A stretch of DNA of 64,000 bases from Pseudomonas sp. Q2-TVG4-2 (lineage in GTDB: Bacteria > Pseudomonadota > Gammaproteobacteria > Pseudomonadales > Pseudomonadaceae), in NCBI RefSeq assembly GCF_013620795.1, contig NZ_LGLW01000001.1, positions 558,001 to 622,000 on the forward strand, written 5' to 3'. Made by a program: the position numbers and the translations under genes. A model generated the notes under the pieces. The model searched no databases. It was not told the origin of the DNA and was given only the letters and a program-made list of their open reading frames with translations. Below, piece by piece: positions 9,476-19,088 of the stretch; within the stretch, counting starts at the first letter, position 1; the number at the start of each line of letters is the position of its first letter.

Positions 9476-10678
9476 ATGAACGTCAGCATCTTTTCCGACC
9501 AGATCATCCAGAGCCTGCTGGATACTGATTACTACAAGCTGACGATGATGCAAGCCGTGCTGCATCACTACCCCAACGCCGAGGTCGAATGGGCTTTTCG
9601 CAGCCGCTCCGGGGAAAACCTGGCGCCCTATCTCGATGAGATACGCAGACAGACCGAGGCGCTAGCTGACCTGCGCATCACTCAGGACGAGCTCGCCTTC
9701 CTCGATGGCATTCCCTACATGCAGCCGGATTTCATCCGCTTCTTGGGGCTTTTTCGCTTCGACTTGCGCTACGTGCGGGTCGAGCTCGAAGCCGGAGAGC
9801 TAGTGGTCTATCTACGTGGCCCCTGGCTCCACGTCATCCTCTTTGAGGTGCCGCTGCTGGCAATCATCAGCGAGGTACGCAATCGAGCCCGCTACCCGGA
9901 CGTGACCCTTGAACAAGCCGAGGCACGCCTCGAGGAAAAACTGCAATGGCTGCGCGACGAAGCCACCGATGAAGAACTGGCGGGGTTCAATCTTGCGGAC
10001 TTCGGAACCCGCCGACGCTTTTCCTTCGCGGTACAACGGCTGGTCGTCGAGCGGCTGAAAGAGGGGTTCCCGGGCAACTTCGTCGGCACCAGCAATGTCC
10101 ATCTCGCCCGAACGCTGAACCTGAAGCCCATGGGCACAATGGCCCACGAATGGATCATGGCGCACCAGCAGCTGGGTCCCCGGCTGATCGACAGCCAGAG
10201 CGCGGCATTGGACTGCTGGGCCCGCGAATACCGCGGCGCGCTGGGTATCGCCATCACCGATTGCATCACCATGGACGCCTTTACCGCCGATTTCGATCTG
10301 TATCTGGCGAAACTTTTCGACGGACTTCGCCACGATTCCGGCGACCCCATCGAATGGGCGGAAAAAGCCATCGCTCACTACCGCCGCCTCGGCATTGATC
10401 CGATGACGCGACAGCTGGTGTTTTCCGATGGACTCGATTTCCTCAAGGCACTTGGCATCTACCGTGCCCTGGCGGGGCGCAGCAACACCAGTTTCGGCAT
10501 CGGCACGCAGCTCACCTGCGATTTACCAGGCGTCGAGCCGACCAACATGGTGATCAAGATGACCAGTTGCAACGGCCAACCGGTGGCAAAGATATCCGAC
10601 TCACCGGGCAAGACCATGTGTCGCGACGAGGCGTTCGTGGCGTATCTCAAGCATGTGTTCGGCGTGAACGCTCACTGA
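9476..10678 (+). CDS. pncB: Nicotinate phosphoribosyltransferase
   Basis: Makes nicotinate mononucleotide from nicotinate and PRPP with ATP hydrolysis, in NAD salvage (Preiss-Handler route). The 400 residues match the bacterial PncB length. It has the N-terminal [20 protein letters not shown], the phosphohistidine region [16 protein letters not shown], and the PRPP-binding region [11 protein letters not shown] with [12 protein letters not shown]. The ATG follows AGGAG (9466-9470) at short spacing. The preceding small zinc-finger gene is close enough to share a transcript. The biosynthetic counterpart nadB is also in this window (54.6 kb). Confidence 0.96.
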   Translation: MNVSIFSDQIIQSLLDTDYYKLTMMQAVLHHYPNAEVEWAFRSRSGENLAPYLDEIRRQTEALADLRITQDELAFLDGIPYMQPDFIRFLGLFRFDLRYVRVELEAGELVVYLRGPWLHVILFEVPLLAIISEVRNRARYPDVTLEQAEARLEEKLQWLRDEATDEELAGFNLADFGTRRRFSFAVQRLVVERLKEGFPGNFVGTSNVHLARTLNLKPMGTMAHEWIMAHQQLGPRLIDSQSAALDCWAREYRGALGIAITDCITMDAFTADFDLYLAKLFDGLRHDSGDPIEWAEKAIAHYRRLGIDPMTRQLVFSDGLDFLKALGIYRALAGRSNTSFGIGTQLTCDLPGVEPTNMVIKMTSCNGQPVAKISDSPGKTMCRDEAFVAYLKHVFGVNAH

Positions 10679-10708
10679 GCGCTGACAGATGCTGCCGAGC
10701 CACGGTTT

Positions 10709-10725
10709 CGTTACAAAATGTAACG
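10709..10725. promoter_or_regulatory. Palindrome CGTTAC-5-GTAACG upstream of the monooxygenase relic
   Basis: Perfect 6-bp arms at 10709-10714 and 10720-10725 separated by AAAAT. It directly precedes the GGAG site of the decayed monooxygenase gene and looks like a regulator-binding site that has outlived its gene. Confidence 0.35.
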
Positions 10726-10735
10726 AAGGAGTCGC

Positions 10736-11783
10736 ATGAGCCTGTAGCGGTCATAGCGCCTTCATGCCTGCGGATTCGAGAAGTTTCGAAAAACAAAAAA
10801 CCGCTAAGTTCGGCCGCGAGTCACCGTGATGGATTACAGAGCCGGTCAGCTGAAAACCGAAGAGTTCGATTTCGTGGTGGTCGCGACCGGCCATTTCTCC
10901 ACGCCCACACACCATATTTCCCTGGCCTGGAGCGCTTTCCGGGCCGCGTGCTGCATGCTCACGATTTCCGCGATGCGCTGGAACTCAAGGGCAAGGATCT
11001 GCTGCTGGTCGGAGCAGCTACTCGGCAGAAGATATCGGCACGCAGTGCTACAAGTACGGCGCCAAGTCAGTAACGGTCAGCTATCGATCCAATCCCATGG
11101 GCTACGATTGGCCGGCGGGTTTCAATGAAGTGCCGATGCATGAACGCCTCGAAGGTAACGTCGCGCATTTCCAGGATGGCACCAGCAAGCCGATCGACGC
11201 GATCATTCTCTGTACCGGCTATCAGCATCATTTCCCGTTCCTGCCGGATGAACTGCGCCTGCAGACCAACAACCGGCTGTATCCGCTGGGCATCTACAAA
11301 GGCATTTTCTGGGAAGCCAATCCGCGCCTTATCTATCTGGGCATGCAAGACCAGTACTTCACTTTCAACTTGTTCGATGCACAGGCCTGGTACGCGCGCG
11401 ATGTGATGCTCAGACGCATTCCGCTCCCAGATGCTGCCGCTATGCAGGCAGACATCCGGCACTGGCGTGGCCGCGAAGAAGCCCTGCAGACCGCTAGCGA
11501 GGAAATCGACTTTCAGGCCGCCTATATTCGCGACCTAATGGACGAGACGGACTATCCCGATTTTGGCGTCGAGCAGCAGGGCGAGCTGTTCAAACAATGG
11601 AAGCAGCACAAGAAGGCGGACATCATGGGTTACCGCAACCAGAGCTACGCCTCGACCCTGACCGGTACGATGGCGCCTCCCTTGCCCGCGCCCTGGCTGG
11701 AGATCGTCGACGATTCGTTGGAAGCCTTTCTGGACAACGATTTCCAGAGAGCCGCAGCCCTGACGGCAAACGAAACCCTCTGA
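10736..11783 (+). pseudogene. Decayed flavin-containing monooxygenase gene (trimethylamine monooxygenase-like)
   Basis: An FMO-like protein can be read only by changing frame. From 10826 one frame gives MDYRAGQLKTEEFDFVVVATG; from about 10900 the next gives FPGLERFPGRVLHAHDFRD; from about 11013 the third gives a NADPH-binding SYSAEDIGTQCYKYGAKSV, then IILCTGYQHHFPFL and the C-terminus to 11783. Each shift corresponds to one lost base. Near 10736 a start with ATGAGCCTG and V-A-V-I looks like the beginning of the FAD-binding GxGxxG region, but in a broken frame, and roughly 120-130 codons between this and 10826 appear deleted. FMO proteins need both nucleotide-binding sites, so no functional enzyme is expected. 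Confidence 0.85.
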
Positions 11784-11865
11784 TATAGCGTGCCCGGCTG
11801 AAGCCGGGCGCTGTCTTGTTCTGAGTCGGCCATTGCGCCCAGCCGCAGCTTCGATTGAGCAATGT

Positions 11866-13044
11866 TCAGGCGGCACCCTCGCCTTCGGCGTCGGCACCAA
11901 AACTGAGTCGGTTGCGACCCTCCGCCTTTGCCCTCCGCATGCGGGTGCAGGCCATTTCGAGCAATCCAAGATGGCTCTCGGCGAAATCGAAGCAGCGCTC
12001 AGCCAGACCAATGCTTGCCGTTAAGGGTTGACCATCCGGCCTCAGCGCCAGGCCGCGCTGCACCAGGCGCTCCATCGCCCGCCTAGCCTGTTTCATATCG
12101 GTGTCAGGCATGACCACCACAAACGCATTTCCACCCCAGCGCAGCACACTGTCCGAGCTTCGCAGGCTGGCAAGCATGTTCCGCGTGCACTCGCACATCA
12201 CTTGGTTCCCCGCCTCGTGTCCCCAGGTATCGTTAATCGAACTGAAATGATCCAGGTCGATAAACGCTAGCGCCAACCCCGTGTCGTTGCGCCGGGAGAC
12301 ATTCCACTGCAACTGCAAAATTTCCTCACCACTGCCGCGGGAGAACACCCCGGTGAGCGGATCGCGGATCGTCTGGCGCGCCAGTGCCATGGTGAAAGCG
12401 AGCTGGCTCATGCCCGCCAATGCAGCCACCGCAGCGATAAGCAACAGCAGCCAGGCATTGCCAACGAAGTCGGGCCAGTTCAGCGTTTCCCAACTGACGT
12501 ACCCGACGAGTGCTTGCGCGACGAGCACGACCAAAGCCACCACCAAGCTCTCCGATAACGTCAATGGAAAGAGTGCAAGCCCGGCCATCAGCACAACCGG
12601 CAGAACGGCGTACCCGCTGACGAGCACCGCGGCGACCTCGGCGTGCGGGTAGGCCGTGAGCAGCATTTGCGAGGCGAAATGAAAAACCGCCGGAATGACA
12701 AACAGGGCAGCGATCGCTCGATAGGCATCGAACAGCGTACCGCTGGCCCGGCAGAACAGCAGCAGACAGACTAACCCGGCGCATGCCACCAACCTGAAGG
12801 TCGCTAGCCCGATCCATAGCGGGTATGTGAAAGCCATCAGGTCGATGAGACTCCACAGCGGAATCAGCACCAGGCACAACAAGGCGATCAGTCGGGCCCG
12901 GCGGAGGATTAGCGTCGCTCGGCATTGGCTCAACAGAAACGAATGTCCCTGTGGATCGACCAACTGCTTCAAGTCGTTCCGGTCGAACTCACCGGGGAGC
13001 AGGGAGGCCAGGCGATTCAGCAGACGATCAATTACTGACGGCAT
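11866..13044 (-). CDS. Membrane-anchored GGDEF-domain protein with degenerate motif (GGNAF)
   Basis: The 392-residue protein has about six membrane segments (residues 50-210) and a C-terminal GGDEF domain (about 228-385) beginning RDPLTGVFSR. The catalytic signature reads G304-G305-N306-A307-F308 instead of GG(D/E)EF, and the nucleotide-binding stretch FIDLDHFSSINDTWGHEAGN lacks the usual Lys and one Asp. The c-di-GMP inhibitory site RxxD (R295-SS-D298) is intact, five residues before the motif. Synthesis of c-di-GMP is therefore unlikely; a receptor role is plausible (inference). The start at 13044 gives a sensible N-terminus MPSVIDRLLNRLASLLPG. Neighbours give no clue. Confidence 0.85.
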   Translation of the reverse strand: MPSVIDRLLNRLASLLPGEFDRNDLKQLVDPQGHSFLLSQCRATLILRRARLIALLCLVLIPLWSLIDLMAFTYPLWIGLATFRLVACAGLVCLLLFCRASGTLFDAYRAIAALFVIPAVFHFASQMLLTAYPHAEVAAVLVSGYAVLPVVLMAGLALFPLTLSESLVVALVVLVAQALVGYVSWETLNWPDFVGNAWLLLLIAAVAALAGMSQLAFTMALARQTIRDPLTGVFSRGSGEEILQLQWNVSRRNDTGLALAFIDLDHFSSINDTWGHEAGNQVMCECTRNMLASLRSSDSVLRWGGNAFVVVMPDTDMKQARRAMERLVQRGLALRPDGQPLTASIGLAERCFDFAESHLGLLEMACTRMRRAKAEGRNRLSFGADAEGEGAA

Positions 13045-13478
13045 TTTGCTTGAACCCAAAAGAACGTTTGGCCCTGGCAGGGCGCGTGCGGCCCGATAGC
13101 AGCATTTGGTATTCCGCATCAGGCACCTGCCAAAAGTGCTTTCGCTGCAGCACAGCCTCGCCAACCAATGACCCGGATTGTTCAAGGCGGCCGGAATAGC
13201 GAGTCGAGATACTCCGTTAGCGGCGGCAATCGGCTAATCCATAGCCTCGCGCGAATATTTCTTCCATGTCGCGATCTGCCGCACATAGCGCATACAGCGT
13301 CTGCGCAATACCTACGTTCGATCGCGGGGCGAAGAGGACCGACGCAGGAGCGATCAACCGCTTGGCTGGAGAGATAGCGAACTTGTCGACCTGAGTGAAT
13401 CGCGCTCGGCGAATCGAAATTAGCCGCTACACCTTATATGTAGCGGCTTTCCCACTCCGTGGGGTAGACGAAGCCCGC
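13045..13478. other. 434-bp interval between two leftward genes
   Basis: This holds the promoter of the leftward GGDEF-like gene and, at 13422-13448, a hairpin described separately. No open frame with a ribosome site or recognisable product was found on either strand. Confidence 0.5.
13422..13448 (-). terminator. Probable terminator of the coiled-coil protein gene
   Basis: AGCCGCTAC (13422-13430) pairs perfectly with GTAGCGGCT (13440-13448) around a 9-base loop. It lies about 30 bases beyond the leftward stop codon at 13479; a short A/T-rich stretch follows on that strand, so termination may be weak. Confidence 0.55.
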
Positions 13479-14381
13479 TCAGCGACGGTCAATCTGCTCC
13501 TGCAGATTGGCAATTTGCGATTGCAACGTGCCGATGTTGCGAGTCATCTGCGCGCGGAAGGCATCGAACTCGGACGTGTTAACCCCAGGCGTGGCGGCGG
13601 GCCGGTTATCCAGTTCGCTACGCAGGATCAACACATCCTGTTCGAGCCGGCTGATCGCCTGGCTACTGTCGCCTCGCTGCTTCAGCGCGGCGATATCCTT
13701 GTTCAACCCATCGATCCGGGCAGACAGCTTGCCCAGCTCATCCACCGATCCCTTTAGACCAGCCACCGATGATTCGAGCGTAGCCTGTTCACCGGCAACC
13801 TTCTTGACCGTCTCTGCGAGCGTTGCGGCAGTGTTTTGATGGCCCTGCAGCTCGGTGGCCATGCTCTCGACACGAGCGCCCTGATCGTCCAGGCGCTTAT
13901 CCTGATTGCCCTGCCTGCCGGTCAGGCTCTGCTGCTGAGTAGTGATTGCCCGCTGCTGCTCCGCCAGATCCAGCACCTGCTTTTCCAGCTGTTTGATACG
14001 CAGCTTCAAGGCTTCGCCTTCGGTGGTGACGCTGGATTCGGTCGCCACGATCTTCCCTGAAATGTCCTGCAGTCGGCCGGTAGCGTCCTCGCTAATGCGC
14101 GCAAAGCTTTCCTGGGTGGCCACTAGCTGCGCCTCGAGCCTGGAGACCTGTTGCGTGCTCCACCAGCCCAGTGCCGCCAACAGGCCGAACAGCGCCACGA
14201 TCATGATCCACAGCGGCGCGGTGCTGACGGCACGTCGCTTCTGCCGCGGCCTTGCATCGTCCGGGCTGTGGCTGACCGGCTTGCTGATTGGCTCGAGCTC
14301 CGGCGCAGGATAGGGGTCGCGGTCGCGACCGGCGGTCAGACTGGGTACGTTGTCCAGTTCGTCGTGAGCATCGTTGCGCAT
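13479..14381 (-). CDS. Inner-membrane protein with long periplasmic coiled coil
   Basis: The 300-residue protein has a Pro-rich cytoplasmic segment (1-50), one membrane helix at about 56-75 (LWIMIVALFGLLAALGWW), then an almost continuous heptad-rich coiled coil (80-245) rich in Gln, Leu, Glu and Ala. A linker containing PAATPGVNTSEFDAF and a final short coiled segment ending NLQEQIDRR follow. No catalytic motif is visible. An equivalent gene sits beside argP/argO/sodB in P. aeruginosa, so the location is conserved, but no role is known to me. A scaffold or envelope-spanning adaptor function is possible. Confidence 0.8.
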   Translation of the reverse strand: MRNDAHDELDNVPSLTAGRDRDPYPAPELEPISKPVSHSPDDARPRQKRRAVSTAPLWIMIVALFGLLAALGWWSTQQVSRLEAQLVATQESFARISEDATGRLQDISGKIVATESSVTTEGEALKLRIKQLEKQVLDLAEQQRAITTQQQSLTGRQGNQDKRLDDQGARVESMATELQGHQNTAATLAETVKKVAGEQATLESSVAGLKGSVDELGKLSARIDGLNKDIAALKQRGDSSQAISRLEQDVLILRSELDNRPAATPGVNTSEFDAFRAQMTRNIGTLQSQIANLQEQIDRR

Positions 14382-14707
14382 GGGGTACCTTTGATGGCGC
14401 GAAGCGAGAAACAGCGCGCAGTATAACGATTCAGCAGGGCCACATCAGCGGCATCGACAGGCATGAGTCGCACCTTCAGCAAGCGTTTGGCGCCGCAGCG
14501 GCTCAAGATCGTGCAGTCCAGGCGATGCTGACGGCGTGCCTTTACTCAGGTGATGAAACGATTCGCGACCTCGGCAAGCAGTCGGCCACTTACCGTGATA
14601 TGCCTCCATCCGTCCTGGTGACGAAGCCGCCGCTGCCCCTGATCGCCGTGGACGGCATGGCCCATCGGCGCGGATCTATCGCCGCCAGCGCGCCGTGACC
14701 TGAACCG
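14382..14707. other. 326-bp interval between coiled-coil gene and argP
   Basis: This holds the promoter of the leftward coiled-coil gene and the 3' region of argP. No terminator with a U-tract and no convincing coding frame was seen on either strand. Confidence 0.45.
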
Positions 14708-15595
14708 TTAATTGATCAGCCACTGCCTCACCGAGCTTGTCAGCTGTTGAGTGAGCTCGGCAAGTAGCTCGCCGCCATTGCGCCAATGATGCCAATAGAG
14801 TGGTACATCGATCGGATTGCCGCGATGCACATCGATCAACGCCCCGCTAGAAATCTCCGCACGCACTTGCAGCTCAGGCACCAGTCCCCAACCGAGATCG
14901 CTTTGCAGCAACCGGACAAAACCCTCCGATGATGGGCACAGATGATGACTGAAGGCGCCGCTCAGGCCCAACGAGGCCAGATAGCGATGCTGCAATTGAT
15001 CATCCGGACCAAACACAATTGCCGGCGCGCGCAATAACGCTTCCGCCGGCCGACCATCATTCAGATACCTCGCAATGAACGATGGGCTGGCCAGGGCGCG
15101 ATAACGCATGGCTCCGAGAAACTGACTGCGCGCACCCGCCAGCGGCCGTTCCACGGCACATACGCACGCGGCCACCTCCCCCGCTCGCATACGCTTGAGT
15201 CCTACGTCCTGATCCTCCAGCACGTGATCGAGCACGACGCCATTTGCCGTGCAGAACGGAGCCACCGCTTCGGCCCACCAGGTCGAAAGGCTGTCGGCGT
15301 TAAGGGCAATACGCAACCGCTCGGGCAGCCGCCCTTCGCTCAGCTCCGGCACTTGACCTTGCAGATCCCGCTCCAACAGACGCACCTGCTGCACGTGGTT
15401 AAGCAGGCGCCGCCCGACTTCAGTCGGCTGAGGCGGTGTGGCACGCAGCAGTACCGGCTGCCCGAGTCGCGACTCCAGCAGCTTGATGCGCTGAGATACC
15501 GCCGATTGCGACAGCCCCAGGGCCTGCGCAGCCCGATCGAACCCAGCCTGCTCGACCACAGCCGTCAGAGCGGCCAGCAACTTGTAATCGAACAT
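14708..15595 (-). CDS. argP: LysR-type regulator ArgP (IciA)
   Basis: The 295-residue regulator begins MFDYKLLAALTAVVEQAGFD, with the ArgP-type helix-turn-helix AAQALGLSQSAVSQRIKLLE at about 22-41, and has the LysR effector-binding domain from about 90. ArgP senses arginine and lysine and activates the exporter gene argO. Here it is divergent from a LysE/ArgO-family exporter, with a 97-bp shared intergenic region, matching the classic argP-argO arrangement. The helix-turn-helix appears intact and the length is standard. Confidence 0.9.
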   Translation of the reverse strand: MFDYKLLAALTAVVEQAGFDRAAQALGLSQSAVSQRIKLLESRLGQPVLLRATPPQPTEVGRRLLNHVQQVRLLERDLQGQVPELSEGRLPERLRIALNADSLSTWWAEAVAPFCTANGVVLDHVLEDQDVGLKRMRAGEVAACVCAVERPLAGARSQFLGAMRYRALASPSFIARYLNDGRPAEALLRAPAIVFGPDDQLQHRYLASLGLSGAFSHHLCPSSEGFVRLLQSDLGWGLVPELQVRAEISSGALIDVHRGNPIDVPLYWHHWRNGGELLAELTQQLTSSVRQWLIN

Positions 15596-15692
15596 CAGTT
15601 TTCCTTATGTGGCATTACAATATTTCGTTTTCCTTATACGCCGGGACCACCGAAACTGCGAGCCATCCTCAATGCAGCAGAGGCAGAGCACT

Positions 15693-16295
15693 ATGTGGCA
15701 GAGCTATTTCAATGGGCTGCTGGTCGCGGCAGGCCTGATCATCGCCATCGGTGCGCAGAATGCCTTTGTCCTGGCGCAGAGTTTGCGCCGCGAGCATCAC
15801 CTGCCGGTCGCCGCCCTCTGCATCTTTTGCGACGTCGTGCTGGTCAGCGTGGGGGTCTTTGGCCTCGCCGCGGTACTGGCGGAAAACCCGCTGTTGCTTC
15901 AGATCACACGCTGGGGAGGTGTGCTGTTCTTGCTGTCCTACGGTGTCATCGCCTTGCGTCGTGCGTCACGTCCACAAGCCCTATTCGAAGGTGCCCAGCG
16001 CGGACAACGCTCGTTAAAGAGCGTCCTGCTCGCCGCGTTGGCGGTGACTTTACTCAACCCACACGTCTATCTCGACACGGTATTGCTGATTGGTTCGCTC
16101 GGCGCTCAACAGCCAGAGCCCGGCGCCTACACCCTAGGCGCGGCGAGCGCATCAACGCTGTGGTTTTTGATCCTTGCGCTTGGCGGCGCCTGGCTGGCCC
16201 CCTGGCTCGCACGGCCACTGACCTGGCGCCTGATTGACTTGGGCGTGGCGGGAATGATGTTCGCCGTCGCCGCACAGCTGGTTTTCGTTGCCTGA
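15693..16295 (+). CDS. argO: LysE/ArgO-family basic amino acid exporter
   Basis: The 200-residue protein has six predicted membrane helices and the family signature near the N-terminus, GLIIAIGAQNAFVLAQSLRR. A second conserved region, AVTLLNPHVYLDTVLLIGSL, lies in the middle. Such proteins export arginine and/or lysine. Being divergent from argP supports regulation by ArgP with basic amino acids as signal. The ATG at 15693 gives MWQSYFNGLLVAAGLI, the usual N-terminus; an upstream ATG at 15672 would add seven residues and cannot be excluded. Transport direction and substrate are family inferences. Confidence 0.88.
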   Translation: MWQSYFNGLLVAAGLIIAIGAQNAFVLAQSLRREHHLPVAALCIFCDVVLVSVGVFGLAAVLAENPLLLQITRWGGVLFLLSYGVIALRRASRPQALFEGAQRGQRSLKSVLLAALAVTLLNPHVYLDTVLLIGSLGAQQPEPGAYTLGAASASTLWFLILALGGAWLAPWLARPLTWRLIDLGVAGMMFAVAAQLVFVA

Positions 16296-16657
16296 GGAAC
16301 GCCCGCGCTAATCGGAGGTCCACGCAGAGGGTCTTAAGCACCACAAGCCCTGCGCAGGCCTCGGCCGCGGGGCTCTGGCTTCGGCTTTCCCACACAGTTG
16401 GCGCGTGGTTTTGCCGCAGGCTGGGTGCTATGATCCTTGATTCGCGGGCATGGAGCGGAACGCTTCAGCCCGCCACAACGGCCACCCGTGAACGGCCGCA
16501 AGAATGCGCACGCATGTAGCGAGCGAAGGGAAAGACAGGCGTAAACGGACGAGCATCAGTGCAGTAGTTTTCTCCGTTCCGCGAGGCGCTGGACACCAGC
16601 GCAGACTGCCTCCTTCCGAGCCGCATCTATTCTCGACACCTGAGCAGGAGATACACC
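16296..16657. other. 362-bp interval upstream of sodB
   Basis: Contains the sodB leader. A TATGAT -10-like hexamer is at 16429-16434, but no matching -35 is evident at normal spacing. A GCGGGC...GCCCGC stem (about 16444-16473) and a nearby CGGCC...CGGCCG stem follow it, so the sodB message may have a structured leader of about 200 bases. No open frame was accepted. Confidence 0.4.
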
Positions 16658-17239
16658 ATGGCTTTCGAATTGCCGCCGCTTCCGTTTGAAAAGAACGCCC
16701 TCGAGCCGCACATTTCCGCCGAGACTTTTGAATACCACCACGGCAAGCACCACCAGGCTTACGTGACCAACCTGAACAACCTGATCCCCGGCACTGAGTT
16801 CGAAGGCAAGGATTTGGAAACCATCATCAAGTCCTCATCCGGTGGCATTTTCAACAATGCCGCTCAGGTCTGGAACCACACCTTCTTCTGGAATTGCATG
16901 GCACCGAACGCTGGTGGCCAGCCGACCGGCGCCCTGGCTGATGCCATCAACGCCGCCTTCGGTTCCTTCGACAAGTTCAAGGAAGAGTTCACTAAGACGG
17001 CCATCGGCACCTTCGGCTCCGGCTGGGCCTGGCTGGTGAAGAAGTCCGACGGTAGCGTCGGCCTGGCGAGCACCATCGGTGCCGGCAACCCGATGACCGC
17101 TGGCGACAAGCCGCTGCTGACCTGCGACGTCTGGGAGCATGCCTACTACATCGACTACCGCAATGCGCGTCCGAAGTTCGTCGAAGCGTTCTGGAACATC
17201 GTCAACTGGGACTTCGTCGCGAAGAACTTCGCCGGCTAA
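16658..17239 (+). CDS. sodB: Iron superoxide dismutase
   Basis: Converts superoxide to oxygen and hydrogen peroxide in the cytoplasm. The 193 residues equal E. coli SodB. Metal ligands and signatures are visible: the first His region [15 protein letters not shown], the Fe-type stretch [17 protein letters not shown], and the C-terminal [16 protein letters not shown] with Asp and His ligands. AGGAG precedes the ATG. The two-hairpin 3' region ends in a good terminator, so it is probably monocistronic. The argP-argO-sodB order is conserved in Pseudomonas. Iron-dependent regulation is usual for sodB, but no clear Fur box was identified here. Confidence 0.97.
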   Translation: MAFELPPLPFEKNALEPHISAETFEYHHGKHHQAYVTNLNNLIPGTEFEGKDLETIIKSSSGGIFNNAAQVWNHTFFWNCMAPNAGGQPTGALADAINAAFGSFDKFKEEFTKTAIGTFGSGWAWLVKKSDGSVGLASTIGAGNPMTAGDKPLLTCDVWEHAYYIDYRNARPKFVEAFWNIVNWDFVAKNFAG

Positions 17240-17253
17240 GTTACTGGCTGCGC

Positions 17254-17326
17254 CATGGGATGGCTCGTCTTATCCCATGACGCAGCAACCGAAATGCCCG
17301 CATTTGATGATGCGGGCATTTTTGTT
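17254..17326 (+). terminator. sodB 3' region: palindromic hairpin plus terminator
   Basis: CATGGGAT (17254-17261) pairs with ATCCCATG (17272-17279). Thirteen bases later AAATGCCCGCAT (17292-17303) pairs with ATGCGGGCATTTTT (17310-17323), a classic terminator with U-tract. Confidence 0.88.
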
Positions 17327-17418
17327 TCAGCGGTACAACACTCGCGGCCAGGCCAGGCAGGCAAACACCGGGGCAGCGCCGGGTATGCTTGCCACGCCGC
17401 CCTCTCGGAGCTTTTCCT

Positions 17419-18102
17419 ATGTCCAAAGCAGTTCTGATCATCGGCGCATCACGTGGCCTTGGCTTGGGTCTGGCCAAGCGATTCGCCAACGAAGGATGGC
17501 AGGTGATCGCAACCGCCCGTGATCCTCAGCGTGCGGATGAATTGAAGGCCATCGCCAATATCCGCATCGAGCCGCTTGATATAGACGATGCCGAGGGTGT
17601 CGACGCTCTTGCCCGGCAGATATCCGGGACCACGCTCGACGTGCTCTACATTAATGCAGGTACCTCCGGCACTTGCGCGCTCTCGGCCGAAACGGCCAGT
17701 CACGAGGAGGTCAGCCAGTTGTTCGTGACCAACGCAGTCGCGCCGGTGCGACTGGCCAGGCGCATGCTGCCCCTGGTCGATCCGCGCGCCGGCGTTATCA
17801 CTTTTATGAGCTCTATCATGGGCAGCGTCGAAACCGGCCCCGGAATGGGCATGCCACTCTACGGTGCGAGCAAGGCGGCACTCAACCACCTGACCCGCAC
17901 CTTCGTCGCCGGCCTTGGGGAAGCGACAGACCTGACCGTGCTCTCGATGCATCCTGGATGGGTCAAGACAGACATGGGCGGCGCGGAAGCACCATTGGAT
18001 ATCGAAACCAGTTGCCGCGGGATGGTCGAGCAGGTCACCCGCGCGGCTGGCCAGGGCGGCCATCGTTTCATCGACTATCAGGGCAAAACACTACCCTGGT
18101 GA
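17419..18102 (+). CDS. Short-chain dehydrogenase/reductase
   Basis: The 227-residue classical SDR starts MSKAVLIIGASRGLGLGLAK, showing the nucleotide-binding TGxxxGxG-type motif as GASRGLG. It has YINAG (the NNAG equivalent), a catalytic Ser in FMSSIMGS, and the catalytic pair in YGASK. The substrate is unknown; relatives include the C-factor/CsgA-like and KR-type SDRs. It sits between sodB and convergent dcd, with no partner gene. No strong ribosome site was found (GGAG at 17407 lies 8 bases before the ATG), which supports this start. Confidence 0.88.
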   Translation: MSKAVLIIGASRGLGLGLAKRFANEGWQVIATARDPQRADELKAIANIRIEPLDIDDAEGVDALARQISGTTLDVLYINAGTSGTCALSAETASHEEVSQLFVTNAVAPVRLARRMLPLVDPRAGVITFMSSIMGSVETGPGMGMPLYGASKAALNHLTRTFVAGLGEATDLTVLSMHPGWVKTDMGGAEAPLDIETSCRGMVEQVTRAAGQGGHRFIDYQGKTLPW

Positions 18103-18199
18103 TATGCAGGGTGGCGAGCAGGCCCCTTTCAAAACACAATGCGGGTGGCAGCCCAGCCACCACCCGCTTCGATAGCCAGCCAAGCGTTCCCGAAAGGCT

Positions 18200-18766
18200 T
18201 TACGCCTTGGGCAACGTCACGCCGCGCTGCCCCTGGTATTTGCCGCCGCGATCCCGGTAGGACGTCTCGCACTCTTCGTCCGACTCCAGAAACAACATCT
18301 GCGCCACACCTTCGTTGGCGTAGATCTTCGCCGGTAGCGTCGTGGTGTTGGAGAACTCTAGCGTCACATGCCCTTCCCACTCCGGCTCGAGCGGCGTCAC
18401 GTTGACGATGATGCCGCAGCGCGCGTAGGTGCTTTTACCCAGGCAGATGGTCAGCACGTTGCGTGGGATGCGGAAATACTCGACCGTGCGAGCCAGTGCG
18501 AAGGAGTTCGGCGGGATGATGCAGACGTCGCTCTTGATGTCGACGAAGCTCTTCTCGTCGAAGTTCTTCGGGTCGACAATTGCCGAATTGATGTTTGTGA
18601 AAATCTTGAATTCGTCGGCGCAGCGCACGTCGTAGCCGTAGCTGGAGACGCCATAGGAAATCAGGCGCTCGCTGCCCTCGCCGCGCATCTGGCGCTCGAC
18701 ATAGGGCTCGATCATGCCGTGCTCCTGGGCCATCCGGCGAATCCACTTGTCCGATTTGATGCTCAT
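18200..18766 (-). CDS. dcd: dCTP deaminase
   Basis: Deaminates dCTP to dUTP for thymidylate synthesis. The 188 residues match family length. The start [20 protein letters not shown] is the conserved N-terminus. The signature region [21 protein letters not shown] and the [21 protein letters not shown] stretch with catalytic Arg/Glu are present, as is the C-terminal [19 protein letters not shown] tail that closes over the nucleotide. It is divergent from the cold shock gene and is followed on the same strand by no close gene. Confidence 0.96.
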   Translation of the reverse strand: MSIKSDKWIRRMAQEHGMIEPYVERQMRGEGSERLISYGVSSYGYDVRCADEFKIFTNINSAIVDPKNFDEKSFVDIKSDVCIIPPNSFALARTVEYFRIPRNVLTICLGKSTYARCGIIVNVTPLEPEWEGHVTLEFSNTTTLPAKIYANEGVAQMLFLESDEECETSYRDRGGKYQGQRGVTLPKA

Positions 18767-19088
18767 GGCGGGCGTCCTGATTTGGCTGGTAACTGTCAAA
18801 GAAAGGCGTGCATCTTACCGAGCCCACGAGGCCGGTTCAAAGGCCGTCGCCTGGGACCGCGCGCCGCGTCCGTCCGGCGCGGGGAAGAAACTGAAAATAA
18901 TGCTCGCATTGCTGCGGAAATGCGGTATCTTTCATTGGCTGCTGCTGCATGTGTCACCGTGAATCGCTACATGTTTAGATTTCGATCCGATCATTGCTAC
19001 GACTCCTTTAACTCCTTGCACACAGTCACCGTTCGGGGTATTTGCCCGTTCAAATCATCTCTACACCTTGTTCAAGGAGACATTTCAA
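18767..19088 (+). promoter_or_regulatory. 322-bp divergent region with long cold shock leader
   Basis: This contains the dcd promoter and the upstream region of the cold shock gene. Long untranslated leaders that fold differently at low temperature are a known trait of csp messages; the A+T-richer stretch 18960-19085 is a likely leader. A TTCAAGGAGA ribosome site is at about 19072-19081. No other gene is seen. Confidence 0.5.
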
